The notes under the pieces were generated by a model. It had not been told where the DNA came from. It saw nothing but the letters and a program-made list of their open reading frames with translations, and ran no database searches. The translations under genes were made by a program, and so were the position numbers. From DASVTU01 sp036387415 (lineage in GTDB: Bacteria; Acidobacteriota; Blastocatellia; Pyrinomonadales; Pyrinomonadaceae), in the NCBI GenBank assembly GCA_036387415.1, contig DASVTU010000033.1, positions 124,001 to 188,000 on the forward strand: a stretch of 64,000 nucleotides of DNA. Reading direction: 5' to 3'. Below are positions 37,162-46,473 of this stretch, piece by piece. Position 1 is the stretch's first letter. Each line of letters starts with the position of its first letter.

Positions 37162-37374
37162 CATCCCACGGCAATTTCATCAAACGCTTCATCAAAAGCA
37201 TTTTCATCAAACGCATCTCCTCCGGCATCTCGCGTAGAAACAAATATCCGACACTTGTCTGTGCGGCGACGGCGGCAGACGCGCACGCACTTTTCGTTAT
37301 CCGGCTAAATTTCGTTAACATTCCCACGGCACTCCGTTTGCCATTCCACCAGCACGCGACGACGCGCCGAACAG

Positions 37375-38274
37375 ATGAACCAACGCCAAGCCATCCTTAT
37401 CTCGAACCCCCACTCCGGTCGCGGCGGCGCAGCGCGCGCGCGCAAGGTCACGCGCTTTTGCGAACTCTTGCGCGAACGCGGCATCGAAGTCGAAGTCGCC
37501 AACACGACGGGGCCGAACGACGCGACGCGTCTCGCCGCAGAAGCGTCGGACAAGGGCATCCGCGAAGTGATAGTTTCGGGCGGCGACGGCACCATCAACG
37601 AAGCTTTGCAAGGATTGATGCGGCGAGATGTGCGCCTTGCTGTCTGGCCTGCGGGGACGGCCAACGTCCTCGCGCGCGAACTCCGTCTGCCATTCGACGC
37701 ACGCGGCGCGGCGGAAGTCTTCGCGCGCGGGCGTGTGCAACGCGTCTCCATCGGCTGCGCGACGGATGTGCAGAGCGGTGCCGAGCGTTATTTCTTTTTG
37801 ATGGCCGGAGTCGGGCTTGATGCGTCGGTGGCGCGCGGCGTGCGTCCGCGTCTGAAACGGCGCGTCGGCGCAGCCGCCTTCTGGTATTCGGGACTCGAAC
37901 ACCTCGCGCGCTGGCAACCACACAGCTTCAACGTCGAAATCGACGGTCAAACTTTTCCCGCCACCTTCGCCGCCATCGGCAACGCTCCACACTACGGCGG
38001 CAATCTCGCCATCACGCCCCGCGCGCGTCTCGATGCGCCGGAGTTCGAGATTTGTCTCGTCGATTCACACAGTCGCCTTCGTTATCTCTATCTTCTCACA
38101 CACGCCATGCGCCCGCGCGGCGTCTCAGAAAATCTCACGGGCGTACGCTTCCTCCGCGCCACTCAAGTTCGCGCCACAGGCCACGCACTCGTTCAGGCCG
38201 ACGGCGAAATCATCGGCCAACTTCCCATGAATTTCTCAATCGTCCCCGCCGCCATCGAAATCGTCGTCCCCTAA
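37375..38274 (+). CDS. Diacylglycerol kinase-family lipid kinase
   Basis: 299 residues. The ATP-site motif NPHSGRGG lies at the N-terminus, the catalytic GGDGTINE near 65, and PAGTANVLARELRLP near 95-110. The C-terminal beta-sandwich is complete. It belongs to the YegS/BmrU/DgkB family of cytoplasmic or membrane-associated lipid kinases. The true substrate (diacylglycerol or another lipid) cannot be told from sequence. No obvious ribosome site precedes the ATG. Confidence 0.93.
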   Translation: MNQRQAILISNPHSGRGGAARARKVTRFCELLRERGIEVEVANTTGPNDATRLAAEASDKGIREVIVSGGDGTINEALQGLMRRDVRLAVWPAGTANVLARELRLPFDARGAAEVFARGRVQRVSIGCATDVQSGAERYFFLMAGVGLDASVARGVRPRLKRRVGAAAFWYSGLEHLARWQPHSFNVEIDGQTFPATFAAIGNAPHYGGNLAITPRARLDAPEFEICLVDSHSRLRYLYLLTHAMRPRGVSENLTGVRFLRATQVRATGHALVQADGEIIGQLPMNFSIVPAAIEIVVP

Positions 38275-38283
38275 CCCACAAGA

Positions 38284-38460
38284 AACTTAACAGGGCAGAC
38301 AGGATACAGAAAAAGGCGAAAAGGTAAGCGTGTAAAGGGTCAAAGGGAAAGACAAAATTCCCTTATTGCCCTTTCACCATTTCCCCTTTTAACCTTTCCC
38401 TTCTTAATTTATCCTCTCTATCCCGCACGTCTTTATCCTGTCTATCCCGTGAATTGTTTT
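38284..38460. repeat. Word-repeat inverted repeat (units AGACAGGATA and AAAGGG)
   Basis: The left arm has CAGGGCAGACAGGATACAG and then AAAGGGTCAAAGGGAAA. The right arm has CCTTTCACCATTTCCCCTTT and then TTTATCCTGTCTATCCCG. It shares both word families with 4401-4581 and lies between the lipid kinase and AlaX-like genes. Confidence 0.75.
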
Positions 38461-38506
38461 TGATTTGATAGATGCCTGACAACTTCTTTTCCGTTAAAAT
38501 TCCGGC

Positions 38507-39751
38507 ATGAGTACAACGCAACGGCTCTACTATACGGATTCGCATTTGACGGAATTCGACGCGCGCGTGGTCGCCGTCGAAGCGACGACTGATGGACGCT
38601 TTGGCGTGAGGCTCGACCGGACGGCCTTTTATCCGACGGGCGGCGGGCAGCCGAGCGATACAGGGATGCTCGGCGCGTCGCGCGTCGTCGATTGTGTAGA
38701 CGAAGAAGATGCGGGAGTGCTGCACGTCGTCGAAGGCGCGGCTCCTGAGATTGGCGCGACAGTACGTGGCCGCGTCGATTGGCCGCGCCGCCTCGACCAC
38801 ATCCAACAGCACACAGGGCAACACATCCTCTCGCAATCCTTCGTCGAACTCTTCGGCGCGCAGACGCAAAGTTTTCGCATGATGGAACGTGTCTCCGAGA
38901 TTGACGTGGCCTTGCGCGACCCGACCGACCAACGCATCGAACAGGCGTTGGGACTCGCCAACCGCATCATCTGGGAGAACCGCGCTGTGCGTCTGCATCA
39001 GGTCACGACGGAGGAGGCCGCCGCGATGCCTCTGCGGCGAGACTCCGCGCGCGAAGGCGAACTCCGCGTCATCGAAATCGAAGGCTTTGACATGAGTCCC
39101 TGCGGCGGCACGCACGCCGCGCGCACGGGCGAAGTCGGCATCATCGCAGTGCGTACGTGGGAACGCGCCAAAGGCTTGACGCGCATCGAATTCGTCGCCG
39201 GAAATCGCGTCCTCGAAGACTACCGACGCGCCAACACCACGGCGCGACAAGTGGCCGCCCTCTTCAGCGCAGGACGCGACGATGCGGTCGCCGCCGTCTC
39301 GCGTCTGCTTGACGAGAACAAGCAACAAGCGCGTCGTCTGCGCCTGCTCGAAGAGATGTCGGCGCGCGTCGAAGCCACCGAACTTTTGAACCAAGCCACT
39401 ACAACCACCACCGCCGCGCACGCGAGCAACCCCGTGCGCATCGTCGCGCGCACCTTTGAAGGACGCGACGCCGAATCACTCAAACGTCTCGCGCTCGCCC
39501 TCGTCGCCAACCCGTCCACGATTGCCCTGCTCGCCTCGCTTGACGACGACAACCGCAGTGCCCGTCTCGTCTTTGCGCGCTCAACCGACACGACAGGCGA
39601 CATGAACGCTCTGCTACGCGAAGCCTGCGCGCAGATAGAAGGGCGCGGCGGCGGGCGTCCCGACATCGCACAGGGCGGCGGACGCGTCCTCGACGCACGC
39701 CAACTCATCGCCCTCATCGAATCAGCCGCTGGCCGCCTAATCGAAACTTAA
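38507..39751 (+). CDS. Alanyl-tRNA editing protein (AlaX type with DHHA1 domain)
   Basis: 414 residues. The N-terminal second-additional-domain editing fold (about 1-240) carries the zinc/editing motifs HTGQHILSQSF and, downstream, CGGTHAARTGE. A coiled-coil hinge (about 240-290) precedes a DHHA1-type C-terminal domain (about 300-410, ending GGGGRPDIAQGGGRV-like with glycine-rich loop). It hydrolyses mischarged Ser- or Gly-tRNA(Ala) in trans in the cytoplasm. A tRNA-Ala gene follows 254 bases downstream. Confidence 0.95.
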   Translation: MSTTQRLYYTDSHLTEFDARVVAVEATTDGRFGVRLDRTAFYPTGGGQPSDTGMLGASRVVDCVDEEDAGVLHVVEGAAPEIGATVRGRVDWPRRLDHIQQHTGQHILSQSFVELFGAQTQSFRMMERVSEIDVALRDPTDQRIEQALGLANRIIWENRAVRLHQVTTEEAAAMPLRRDSAREGELRVIEIEGFDMSPCGGTHAARTGEVGIIAVRTWERAKGLTRIEFVAGNRVLEDYRRANTTARQVAALFSAGRDDAVAAVSRLLDENKQQARRLRLLEEMSARVEATELLNQATTTTTAAHASNPVRIVARTFEGRDAESLKRLALALVANPSTIALLASLDDDNRSARLVFARSTDTTGDMNALLREACAQIEGRGGGRPDIAQGGGRVLDARQLIALIESAAGRLIET

Positions 39752-39962
39752 AGCACCATGAATCACAAAAACTTGCGGCGCGATTACCAAAACCTGTACC
39801 GACGTGCGAAAACTTCAACCGACGCGAAATTGCAAACCTCAAAGCGACGTAATCCAGCACCACCATCCTCCCACCCACTCCAAGAAAGCAGACGGAAGGC
39901 CGCCTGCGTCTCCCTCAATTCTTCTGGATCGGTGCCACCTCCATCCACACTTTCATACGTGC

Positions 39963-39992
39963 TTGACAGCCGCGCACACCAAACCCTATCAT
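39963..39992 (+). promoter_or_regulatory. Promoter of tRNA-Ala
   Basis: TTGACA (39963-39968), an 18-base spacer and TATCAT (39987-39992), followed by the tRNA 13 bases later. Confidence 0.75.
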
Positions 39993-40005
39993 CTGTTTCC
40001 CAAGT

Positions 40006-40082
<77 letters not shown>

Positions 40083-40090
40083 AAAGAATC

Positions 40091-40127
40091 AATGAGTTAG
40101 AGCCGCAGCGATGCGGCTTTTCTCATT
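40091..40127 (+). terminator. Intrinsic terminator after tRNA-Ala
   Basis: The stem AGCCGCA (40101-40107) with TGCGGCT (40112-40118) is followed by a T-run. Outer AATGAG and CTCATT also pair. The remaining 40128-40408 region holds only a short direct repeat (GGTTGTTTGA twice) and no promoter I could support. Confidence 0.85.
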
Positions 40128-40408
40128 GTGGGACACTTTTTAAGGACGGATTCAAACTTCGAGTTTCCTTAATCGAGTCGGTTGTTTGAAAGCGTCGTGT
40201 CTGGTTGTTTGAGGCCATTTTTCAAGGGTGTGCGTTTGGCTTGGAGGGTAGGCGGTGGTTTAGGTTGAGGCAACCGCGTGCGGCGTTCCGGTCATCCATC
40301 GCTGTAGCGAAGAGCGCCGTCCTCTCTCCCGCTTGCCAAAGCGCGCGCCTCTCTGGTAAACGTCCACAGTCAGATACGGTTTGTCGGTTTCATTCCCGGA
40401 GGAGATAA

Positions 40409-41257
40409 ATGAGAAAAAGAAGTTTGACGACTCTGCTTTTGGCGTGTGTGCTGGTGTTCGGTCTCGGCGGGAACGCACTCGCCGATACCATTCGACTGCG
40501 CGACGGTTCGGTGATTCGCGGCCAGATAGTTGCTTTCCGCGACCAGCAGTTCACAGTGCTCATCGGGAGCGGCGCGCGCGGTCGTCGCAGTCGCATCACG
40601 CTCTACATGGAAGACGTGGAATCCATCGAATTTGAGAGTGCGGGCGGCGCAGCAGCAGCGAACGCCAACGACGCGAACAACGACGCGCCCGCCGCGAGCA
40701 ACAACGACACCGCCGCCGCCGTCTATGACGCTGACCGCACCAACACGACGCCATCCAACCCGCGCCCCGCGCCCGCCGAGTCGCGCAGCACTTCGACCCC
40801 GACCCTTTCGCGTCCGACGCAACCGAGCGCGTCTACGACGCAGCCTCCGGCGTCCGCGCCGTCGTCGCAGTTTTTCCAAATCAACGTGCGCGTGCGTGCC
40901 GACAACACGACCAACGGCTGGACGAATAGCGGCCTCGTCGTCCGTCGCGGCCAACGCTTACGCATCAACTCTTCGGGTCGCATCTCTCTGGGCGGCGGTC
41001 GTTTCTCGACGCCGACGGGTCTGCCGCGTGTGCCCGACGAAAACAAGTTGATGAAAAACGACCCGACTGGCGGACTCATCGCCGTCATCGGCGACGATAA
41101 CGACAGCTTCATCTTCATCGGAAGCCGCGCCGAATTCACCGCCGAACGCGACGGCATCCTCTTCCTCGGCGTCAACGAAGGCAATCTCAACGACAACACT
41201 GGCAACTACGAGGCCGTTATCGAAGCCGAGGCTCTCGGCGGCAGCGCCTCGCGTTAA
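40409..41257 (+). CDS. Secreted protein with LecA (PA-IL)-like lectin domain
   Basis: 282 residues. A signal peptide (1-25, ending ALA) is followed by a small strand domain (DTIRLRDGSVIRGQIVAF, a common bacterial SH3-like/LPXTG-less anchor seen near NfeD-like proteins), an A/N/T/P-rich linker (about 78-150) and a C-terminal beta-sandwich (about 150-275). The last has INSSGRISLGGG, PTGGLIAVIG, SFIFIGSRAEF and GILFLGVNEGNLNDNTGNY. This series matches the galactose-binding LecA/PA-IL fold, including the ND-x-xDNxG calcium/sugar loop in degenerate form. GGAGGAG before the ATG predicts strong translation. Confidence 0.8.
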   Translation: MRKRSLTTLLLACVLVFGLGGNALADTIRLRDGSVIRGQIVAFRDQQFTVLIGSGARGRRSRITLYMEDVESIEFESAGGAAAANANDANNDAPAASNNDTAAAVYDADRTNTTPSNPRPAPAESRSTSTPTLSRPTQPSASTTQPPASAPSSQFFQINVRVRADNTTNGWTNSGLVVRRGQRLRINSSGRISLGGGRFSTPTGLPRVPDENKLMKNDPTGGLIAVIGDDNDSFIFIGSRAEFTAERDGILFLGVNEGNLNDNTGNYEAVIEAEALGGSASR

Positions 41258-41261
41258 AAGT

Positions 41262-41480
41262 CAGAAGGGCGAACCATAAAAGAGCATCGGGAAAGGGAAA
41301 AGGTTAAAAGACGAAACGGCGAAGGGGAAGGCAACTCAAACCCTCCCCGTTGTCCTTTTAACCTTTTCCCTTTTCACCCTTTAACCCCTCCCCCTTTTTT
41401 CCCTTCGCCCTTTAACTCTTCCCCTTCCACCATCGCCTTCATCCCTACATCCCTCATCCGTCCACGTTCATCCCTTCCTT
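41262..41480. repeat. Word-repeat inverted repeat (unit AAAGGG)
   Basis: The left arm carries GGGAAAGGGAAAAGGTTAAA and CGGCGAAGGGGAAGG. The right arm carries CCTTTTAACCTTTTCCC and several more TTTCCC words. The gap of 339 bases between the lectin-like and third VWFA gene holds this element and the promoter at 41513-41542. Confidence 0.75.
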
Positions 41481-41512
41481 ACATCCTGTCGGCCAGTTTA
41501 CGCATCCAATTC

Positions 41513-41542
41513 TTGACCGTCAGAGAGTTTGCGCCGTATATT
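41513..41542 (+). promoter_or_regulatory. Sigma-70 promoter for the third VWFA gene
   Basis: TTGACC (41513-41518), an 18-base spacer and TATATT (41537-41542). Transcription would start near 41549, about 48 bases before the ATG. Confidence 0.7.
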
Positions 41543-41596
41543 CAAACAACGCATTTTTGCAGTGATTTCCCTCCTTTTCCGTAAAGGTTTATCGTC

Positions 41597-42823
41597 ATGA
41601 AGAGTAACAACGCTATTCGTCGTCTCGCGTCTCTGGGTGTGGTTCTCGCCTTCGTCGTCGGGTCGCTCGCGCCGTCTGCGACGGATGTCATCGCGCAATC
41701 GAGGCGCACGCCGCCAACCGCGCCGCAGAAGAAGAACACGCGTCCGAGCGAAGGCGAGCAGAAGACCGACGAGCAGCCGCAGGAACCCATCCCCGGCGAC
41801 GTGTTGAAGGAAGACCCCACCGATACGGTCAAAATCACGGCGGCTCTCGTCAACGTCGAAACGGTCGTCTATCACAAGAAGACTGGCAAAATCATCACCG
41901 GCCTCAAGAAAGAAAATTTCAGCATCTACGAAGACGGCGCGCAGAAAGAGATTACTAACTTCTCGACGCCCGAAGCGCCCATCACCGTCTCGGTCGTGAT
42001 GGAATACAGCCGCCTGACGAGTTTTCTCGGCAGCGCCAACACGTTCGAGCAGGGACAAAACGAAGTCTTGCGACCGATGGCGATGTTTCTTTCGCAGTTC
42101 ATCAAACCGCCCGACGATTACGTCTCCGTTATCGCCTATGACATGCGCCCGACGCCGCTCACCGATTTCACTAACGACCCGGCGCGTATCAGTCAGGTCA
42201 TCAATCTTCTGCTACGCAATCAACCCGCGTTCACCGAAACCAATCTGTACGACGCGCTCAAACTTGTGCTCGTCGGCGGCAAGGCCGATTCGGTCGTGTT
42301 GGAAGACCACAAGGCGGAGAAGATGGAATACGCGGGGATGGCGAGTTTGCAGGGACGACGCAAGGCCGTCTTCCTCATCAGTTCGGGCATCGACACTTTT
42401 AGCAAAGTCAACTACGGCGCGGCGCGCAAGATTGCACAGAACGCCGGAGTGCCCATCTACATCATCGGCACCGGCAACATGTTCTTCAAAAGATACGAGC
42501 ATCGACTGCCCGAAACCGACACGCTCGGCGGCGTCCCCGGTCGTTTGACGCTGCTGCAAGCGCAGAACGCGCTCCGCACCTTCGCCAAAGAGACGGGCGG
42601 CGAGTATTTCCCCGTCACGCATCAGGGAGAACTGCCGAGCACGCTCCAATCCATCAACGCACTGATGCGTAACCAGTACAGCCTCGGCTACAAACCCGGC
42701 GGCGCAACCGACGGCAAGCAACGCAAAATCCTCGTCAAAGTAGACGTGGACGGCGACGGCCAAACCGACGAAAAAGAGTTCGTTATCAAACACCGCCCCT
42801 TCTACAACCCGCCGAAAGGCTAA
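41597..42823 (+). CDS. Secreted acidobacterial VWFA-related protein 3 (degenerate MIDAS)
   Basis: 408 residues: a signal peptide (about 8-36), a short P/K/E-rich linker, then the conserved strand LVNVETVVYHKKTGKIITGLKKENFSIYEDG and a VWA domain. In contrast to its paralogues at 18531 and 20140, the first MIDAS strand reads VVMEYSRLTSF, so the DxSxS metal motif is missing. A later segment (AVFLISSGIDTFSK) lacks the usual Asp-Gly as well. It may bind its partner without metal. A ribosome site AAAGG precedes the ATG. Confidence 0.9.
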   Translation: MKSNNAIRRLASLGVVLAFVVGSLAPSATDVIAQSRRTPPTAPQKKNTRPSEGEQKTDEQPQEPIPGDVLKEDPTDTVKITAALVNVETVVYHKKTGKIITGLKKENFSIYEDGAQKEITNFSTPEAPITVSVVMEYSRLTSFLGSANTFEQGQNEVLRPMAMFLSQFIKPPDDYVSVIAYDMRPTPLTDFTNDPARISQVINLLLRNQPAFTETNLYDALKLVLVGGKADSVVLEDHKAEKMEYAGMASLQGRRKAVFLISSGIDTFSKVNYGAARKIAQNAGVPIYIIGTGNMFFKRYEHRLPETDTLGGVPGRLTLLQAQNALRTFAKETGGEYFPVTHQGELPSTLQSINALMRNQYSLGYKPGGATDGKQRKILVKVDVDGDGQTDEKEFVIKHRPFYNPPKG

Positions 42824-42825
42824 CG

Positions 42826-43052
42826 ATTGCGTATTTCGGATTGCGGAATGCGGATTGGAAGACAGGTTGTTTTCTCATCCGTATTTCGCATTTTTGTTGG
42901 CATGCCACAATTTTATCGGTCAGCAAATTCGCATTCCGCAGTTTTGTCGCGCAGCAATTCTCAATTCAAAATCCACATTCCGTATCAAAATCTACGTTTC
43001 GTGTTTTGAATAATCCGCAATCCGAAATCCGCATTCCGCAATTCTTAGACGC
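42826..43052. repeat. Word-repeat inverted repeat (unit GGATTGC)
   Basis: The left arm reads TTCGGATTGCGGAATGCGG. The right arm reads AATCCGCAATCCGAAATCCG and then CATTCCGCAATTC. Between them lie partial copies (GCAAATTCGCATTCCGCAG). It separates convergent genes. Confidence 0.8.
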
Positions 43053-44349
43053 CGTAGAGGCGGAGGCGGAATTCGTCGTTGAAGGCGTGGATTTCTGTGC
43101 GTCGGCCTGAGAAGAGACGCGATTGGCGCAGGAGCGCGGGGAGTCCGCCGGGCGCGAGTTGGAGGCCGTAGGCAGGGTTCGAGAAGAGTGCGTGGAGTTG
43201 TGGATTGAGACGAAAGGGGATGCCGTAGCGGATGGCTTTTTGCGCCGAGGGCGCAAAGCCGACTGTGCGACGCGGGTTGAGAATCTCGATGGAGTGGTCG
43301 AAGACAAGGATACGCGTGGTCAAATCTCTGAGGGCTAAATCACGATGGACGAGCGCGTTGGCGACGCCCGCGCTGACCGCGCCGCGATGATAATTGGCGC
43401 GTGCGGCGACGGGCGTTTCCGTCTCGCTGGTGCCGGGGAATGTGCGCGGGCGCACGTCCCACAAATCGCAGTAGCGACCGATGAACTGAAGCGCCGCTTC
43501 GTAGAGCGTGTGGAGATTGCCCGTGAGTTGCACGCTCTCGATGCGGGGCGACTGAACGGTGTCGCCCGCAAAACGCGTCGCGGTGACGGAGGCGCGTGGC
43601 AGAAGCGCGGCGACGCGTTCGTCGCGCCCGAAGAGAAGCATCGCGGCGACGGTCGGGATGATTTCGCTTCCGCCCGCGACGGCTAAAAGCAGGTCGCGTT
43701 CGAGCAGTTCGCCAGTCGGATAGCCTTCAGCCGTTTTGCGGTCGTAAGCGTCCGCTTCAAATTCGCGCATGAAAGTCCACAGATGCGCCTCGTCGATGTC
43801 TTCGACGTGCGCGCCGACCACCGGAAGATTCTCGAATCTGACGGGACGCGCATCGTCCATCAGAACGGAAAGTTCTTCGCGCGTCGCTTCGCGTTTCTCC
43901 GCGCCGACGCGTATATAAAAACGACCGTCGCGCGTCCTGTATGGTCGTCGTTTACCTTCCACGTCGAGCGCGACGATGCGACGCCCGTTGTCGAATGAAA
44001 CGAGGTCGATGTATGGATGAATCGCGGGCACAATCTCTTCGCGGCAGATGCGTACGAGTTCGTCGCGGACGCTCTCGGCGTCGTCCACGCCTTCGACGCG
44101 CAGGTTGTCGTTAACGCCGAAGACGATGAGGCCGCCGCCCGTGTTGGCGAAGGCGACGATGCCCTGCGTTATCTTTTCGGGATTGGAGAGTTTGACTTTG
44201 AGTTCGAGAGAAGTATCTTCGCCGCCGCGCACCAGCCGCATCAATTCGTCGCGCGAGGTTTGCGGTGCAGGTGTGGAAAGAACGTACTCCTGATAGGAGC
44301 GCTCCGTGTTCGGCTCGTAGCGTTGGTTACGAAATTTTCTGCGTGCCAT
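43045..44349 (-). CDS. AlbA_2/Schlafen-type putative DNA-binding ATP-dependent protein
   Basis: 434 residues. An AlbA_2 domain (about 30-150) shows ESLELKVK-like DTSLELKVKLSN, VAFANTGGGLIVFGVND and DGRFYIRVGAEKREA. The C-terminal ATPase/helix-turn-helix-like part includes VAARANYHRGAVSAGVANALVHRDL and IEILNPRRTVG. These proteins are annotated as putative transcriptional regulators or helicase-like ATP-binding proteins and sometimes belong to phage-defence islands. The ATG at 44349 starts a basic MARRKFRNQRY segment. The GTG at 44403 is an alternative. Confidence 0.85.
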   Translation of the reverse strand: MARRKFRNQRYEPNTERSYQEYVLSTPAPQTSRDELMRLVRGGEDTSLELKVKLSNPEKITQGIVAFANTGGGLIVFGVNDNLRVEGVDDAESVRDELVRICREEIVPAIHPYIDLVSFDNGRRIVALDVEGKRRPYRTRDGRFYIRVGAEKREATREELSVLMDDARPVRFENLPVVGAHVEDIDEAHLWTFMREFEADAYDRKTAEGYPTGELLERDLLLAVAGGSEIIPTVAAMLLFGRDERVAALLPRASVTATRFAGDTVQSPRIESVQLTGNLHTLYEAALQFIGRYCDLWDVRPRTFPGTSETETPVAARANYHRGAVSAGVANALVHRDLALRDLTTRILVFDHSIEILNPRRTVGFAPSAQKAIRYGIPFRLNPQLHALFSNPAYGLQLAPGGLPALLRQSRLFSGRRTEIHAFNDEFRLRLYGV

Positions 44350-44433
44350 TTGTGTCTGGACGGGGACTGCCGCAAACCCGCCCGGATGCTCGCGCCTTCT
44401 CACGTGAAACTGCGCCGCATCACTGGAATAGAA

Positions 44434-44557
44434 ATTAAAACAGTAGACAGTAGACAGAATTCAGTAGAAAAGCTTTCTGTTTGTTCTTCAGTAATTGAAT
44501 AATAGCCAGCATTTCAAACGTTTCATGCTGGCTACTATCTACTGTCTACTTCGTTTC
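44434..44557. repeat. Word-repeat inverted repeat (unit CAGTAGA) with inner AGCCAGCAT hairpin
   Basis: The outer arms are ACAGTAGACAGTAGACAG and CTACTATCTACTGTCTACT. The inner pair is AGCCAGCAT with ATGCTGGCT. It lies in the 206-base gap between two leftward genes. Confidence 0.8.
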
Positions 44558-46259
44558 AGTTGTCGCTGCGTCCGCTGACGGCTGCGAGTATGTCTAGTTG
44601 TTGTCGCTCAAGTGCGCGCGCCTGCATGTTGACAAGCCAAACGTAGAGCACTAGCGCAAGCGACATCAACGAAGCCAGTGTAGCATACTTCACGAACACG
44701 CTCCCCGCAAAATAGCCCGCCGCGACCGCCAACACGGGCAGCAACGCCATCCCCGCAAGCATCGGTAGAAACAGCAACCCTGCGACGCCCGACAAGTTCA
44801 TCCGTTTACCGAACGGCATGCGTTTCGGAAAATGTATCGAGAGCCAGTTGCCCGCGAGTGACATCACGACGGCGAAAAGCACGAAGCAGAGCGATGCGAA
44901 ACCGACTCCCGGCAACGACATATCGCGAAACACAATCTGGCTCACACCGAAGAAGACCGTCGCATAGAGAAGCGCGAGCGCCGCGACGACGATGTTTTTC
45001 CCGACGAGAATCGTGCGACGTTCGATGGGCGCGAGCACGTAGGCGCGCATTCCGTCTTCCTCAAAGGCAAAGAGGTTGCAGGCGAACGACGACGTGAGCA
45101 GAAAGACGTAGAGAAGGCCGCCCGCCTCCGCCAATCCTTCGCCATATTGCTCGTAGATTTCGACGAGCCATCCGGCCTCCGGCGGCAACACACCACCGCC
45201 GCGCCCGTCCGCGCTGCCGCGCCTCATCAGACGTATCCCGACCAGAATGAGTGGCATCACCAGCATCAGGCGCAACTGCGCGTTTCGCATCGCATAGCGC
45301 AACTCTTTTTCGACCACCGCCGAGAGTTCATTCGAGACGAACGGCAGTTGCCATCCCAACGCGAGAGACTCCGCCTCGCCCGTCGCTCTGACCGCGCTGC
45401 GCTTCACACGTCGCACGCTGTTCATGCCGAGTGCCGCGCGGCGGGCAATCCAGTATGTCGCCACGACGAAGATGAGGGCATAGAAGGCGAGCGTGGCGAC
45501 GGCCAAAACAAAATCGACCGTGCTGCCCGTGCGGAGTCCCTTCATCAATCCGAGAGCCACAGCGCCGGGCGGCGTCCACCACCATTTGTCCAACAGACCT
45601 TCACGACCGGAGATGTACGGCATGAAGTAGGGCGCGACCTGTCCGAGAAACGCGCCGAACAATCCGAGCAATGCGCCGAGCAGCGCCAGCAACGTCTCGC
45701 CACGCGTCCGACGTTTACGCAGCAGCGCACCCATCGAAGTCGCCATGAATTTGGCGAACGCCATTCCGAACGCCAACGCCAACGAAGCCAACACTAGCGA
45801 CAACACGACGTTGCGCGTCGCGAGTCCGACGCCGAAAGCCATCGCCAACACGACGGGCGCGGCGAGGATGGACGAGAAGTTTGCGAGGTCGCTGACCAAA
45901 TCGAATAGGAAGAGTTTGACGAGCGATACCGGATAGAGAGACAAACGTCCGGGGTCAAACTGGTTGCCGCCGCCCAATCCGAGAGGCACCACCGCCCAAA
46001 ACATGAACAGAAACAGGAAGACCACAAACAGAAAAGTCGTCCCCTCCTGCAACGCTCTCTGCGGGTCAACGCCCGCACGCGGCGGCGACGCATACGTGTA
46101 CGCCACGAAGCCGAGCGTCAATGCCATCAACAGTGCGAACGCCAATCCCAACAACATCCCGAACGCCGTCGCCGCACGGCTCGCCACAGCCTTCCGCGAA
46201 CGCAACGCGTTGCGAAACAGCCTCCACTTCAACCACACCAGCGTCCCCAACTGCGACAT
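44556..46259 (-). CDS. Multi-pass membrane protein, ABC-2-like permease
   Basis: 567 residues with about 12-14 predicted transmembrane segments. The cytoplasmic N-terminus LGTLVWLKWRLFRNALRSRKA and the middle loop (FVSNELSAVVEKELRYAMRNAQLR) resemble large ABC-2-type exporter permeases. No ATPase gene is adjacent, so its partner would be encoded elsewhere. The ATG at 46259 was chosen because the preceding stretch is W/L-rich and outside the usual start. The frame opens at 46319. Confidence 0.75.
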   Translation of the reverse strand: MSQLGTLVWLKWRLFRNALRSRKAVASRAATAFGMLLGLAFALLMALTLGFVAYTYASPPRAGVDPQRALQEGTTFLFVVFLFLFMFWAVVPLGLGGGNQFDPGRLSLYPVSLVKLFLFDLVSDLANFSSILAAPVVLAMAFGVGLATRNVVLSLVLASLALAFGMAFAKFMATSMGALLRKRRTRGETLLALLGALLGLFGAFLGQVAPYFMPYISGREGLLDKWWWTPPGAVALGLMKGLRTGSTVDFVLAVATLAFYALIFVVATYWIARRAALGMNSVRRVKRSAVRATGEAESLALGWQLPFVSNELSAVVEKELRYAMRNAQLRLMLVMPLILVGIRLMRRGSADGRGGGVLPPEAGWLVEIYEQYGEGLAEAGGLLYVFLLTSSFACNLFAFEEDGMRAYVLAPIERRTILVGKNIVVAALALLYATVFFGVSQIVFRDMSLPGVGFASLCFVLFAVVMSLAGNWLSIHFPKRMPFGKRMNLSGVAGLLFLPMLAGMALLPVLAVAAGYFAGSVFVKYATLASLMSLALVLYVWLVNMQARALERQQLDILAAVSGRSDN

Positions 46260-46409
46260 CCTCAACCATTCCCACAGCAAAACTTCCACCCACCAAAATC
46301 TCAACAACAAACCAATCACCAGAATCTCAACCCACCAAAAAGCTTCTCATTCTACATCACCAACGCTACTCTACTCGGCGCGGCTCCAAAAGTTTCTAAA
46401 GTTCTTATA

Positions 46410-46472
46410 CTAACTAAGACTCTCAAACGTTTTTATGCTGGCTACTGGCTGCTGACTACTGTCCACTTCCTT
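46410..46472. repeat. Half of a CAGTAGA-type word repeat
   Basis: TTTTTATGCTGGCTACTGG and GCTGACTACTGTCCACTTCC match the right arms of the elements at 24082, 44434 and 46986. A left arm is not clear here, so this looks like a decayed copy. It ends at the folK start codon. Confidence 0.55.
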
Positions 46473-46473
46473 T

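Noticed and set aside
38363..39421. Long minus-strand frame opposite the AlaX-like gene
   Set aside because: It is a shadow of the coding strand, with arginine/alanine-rich meaningless sequence.
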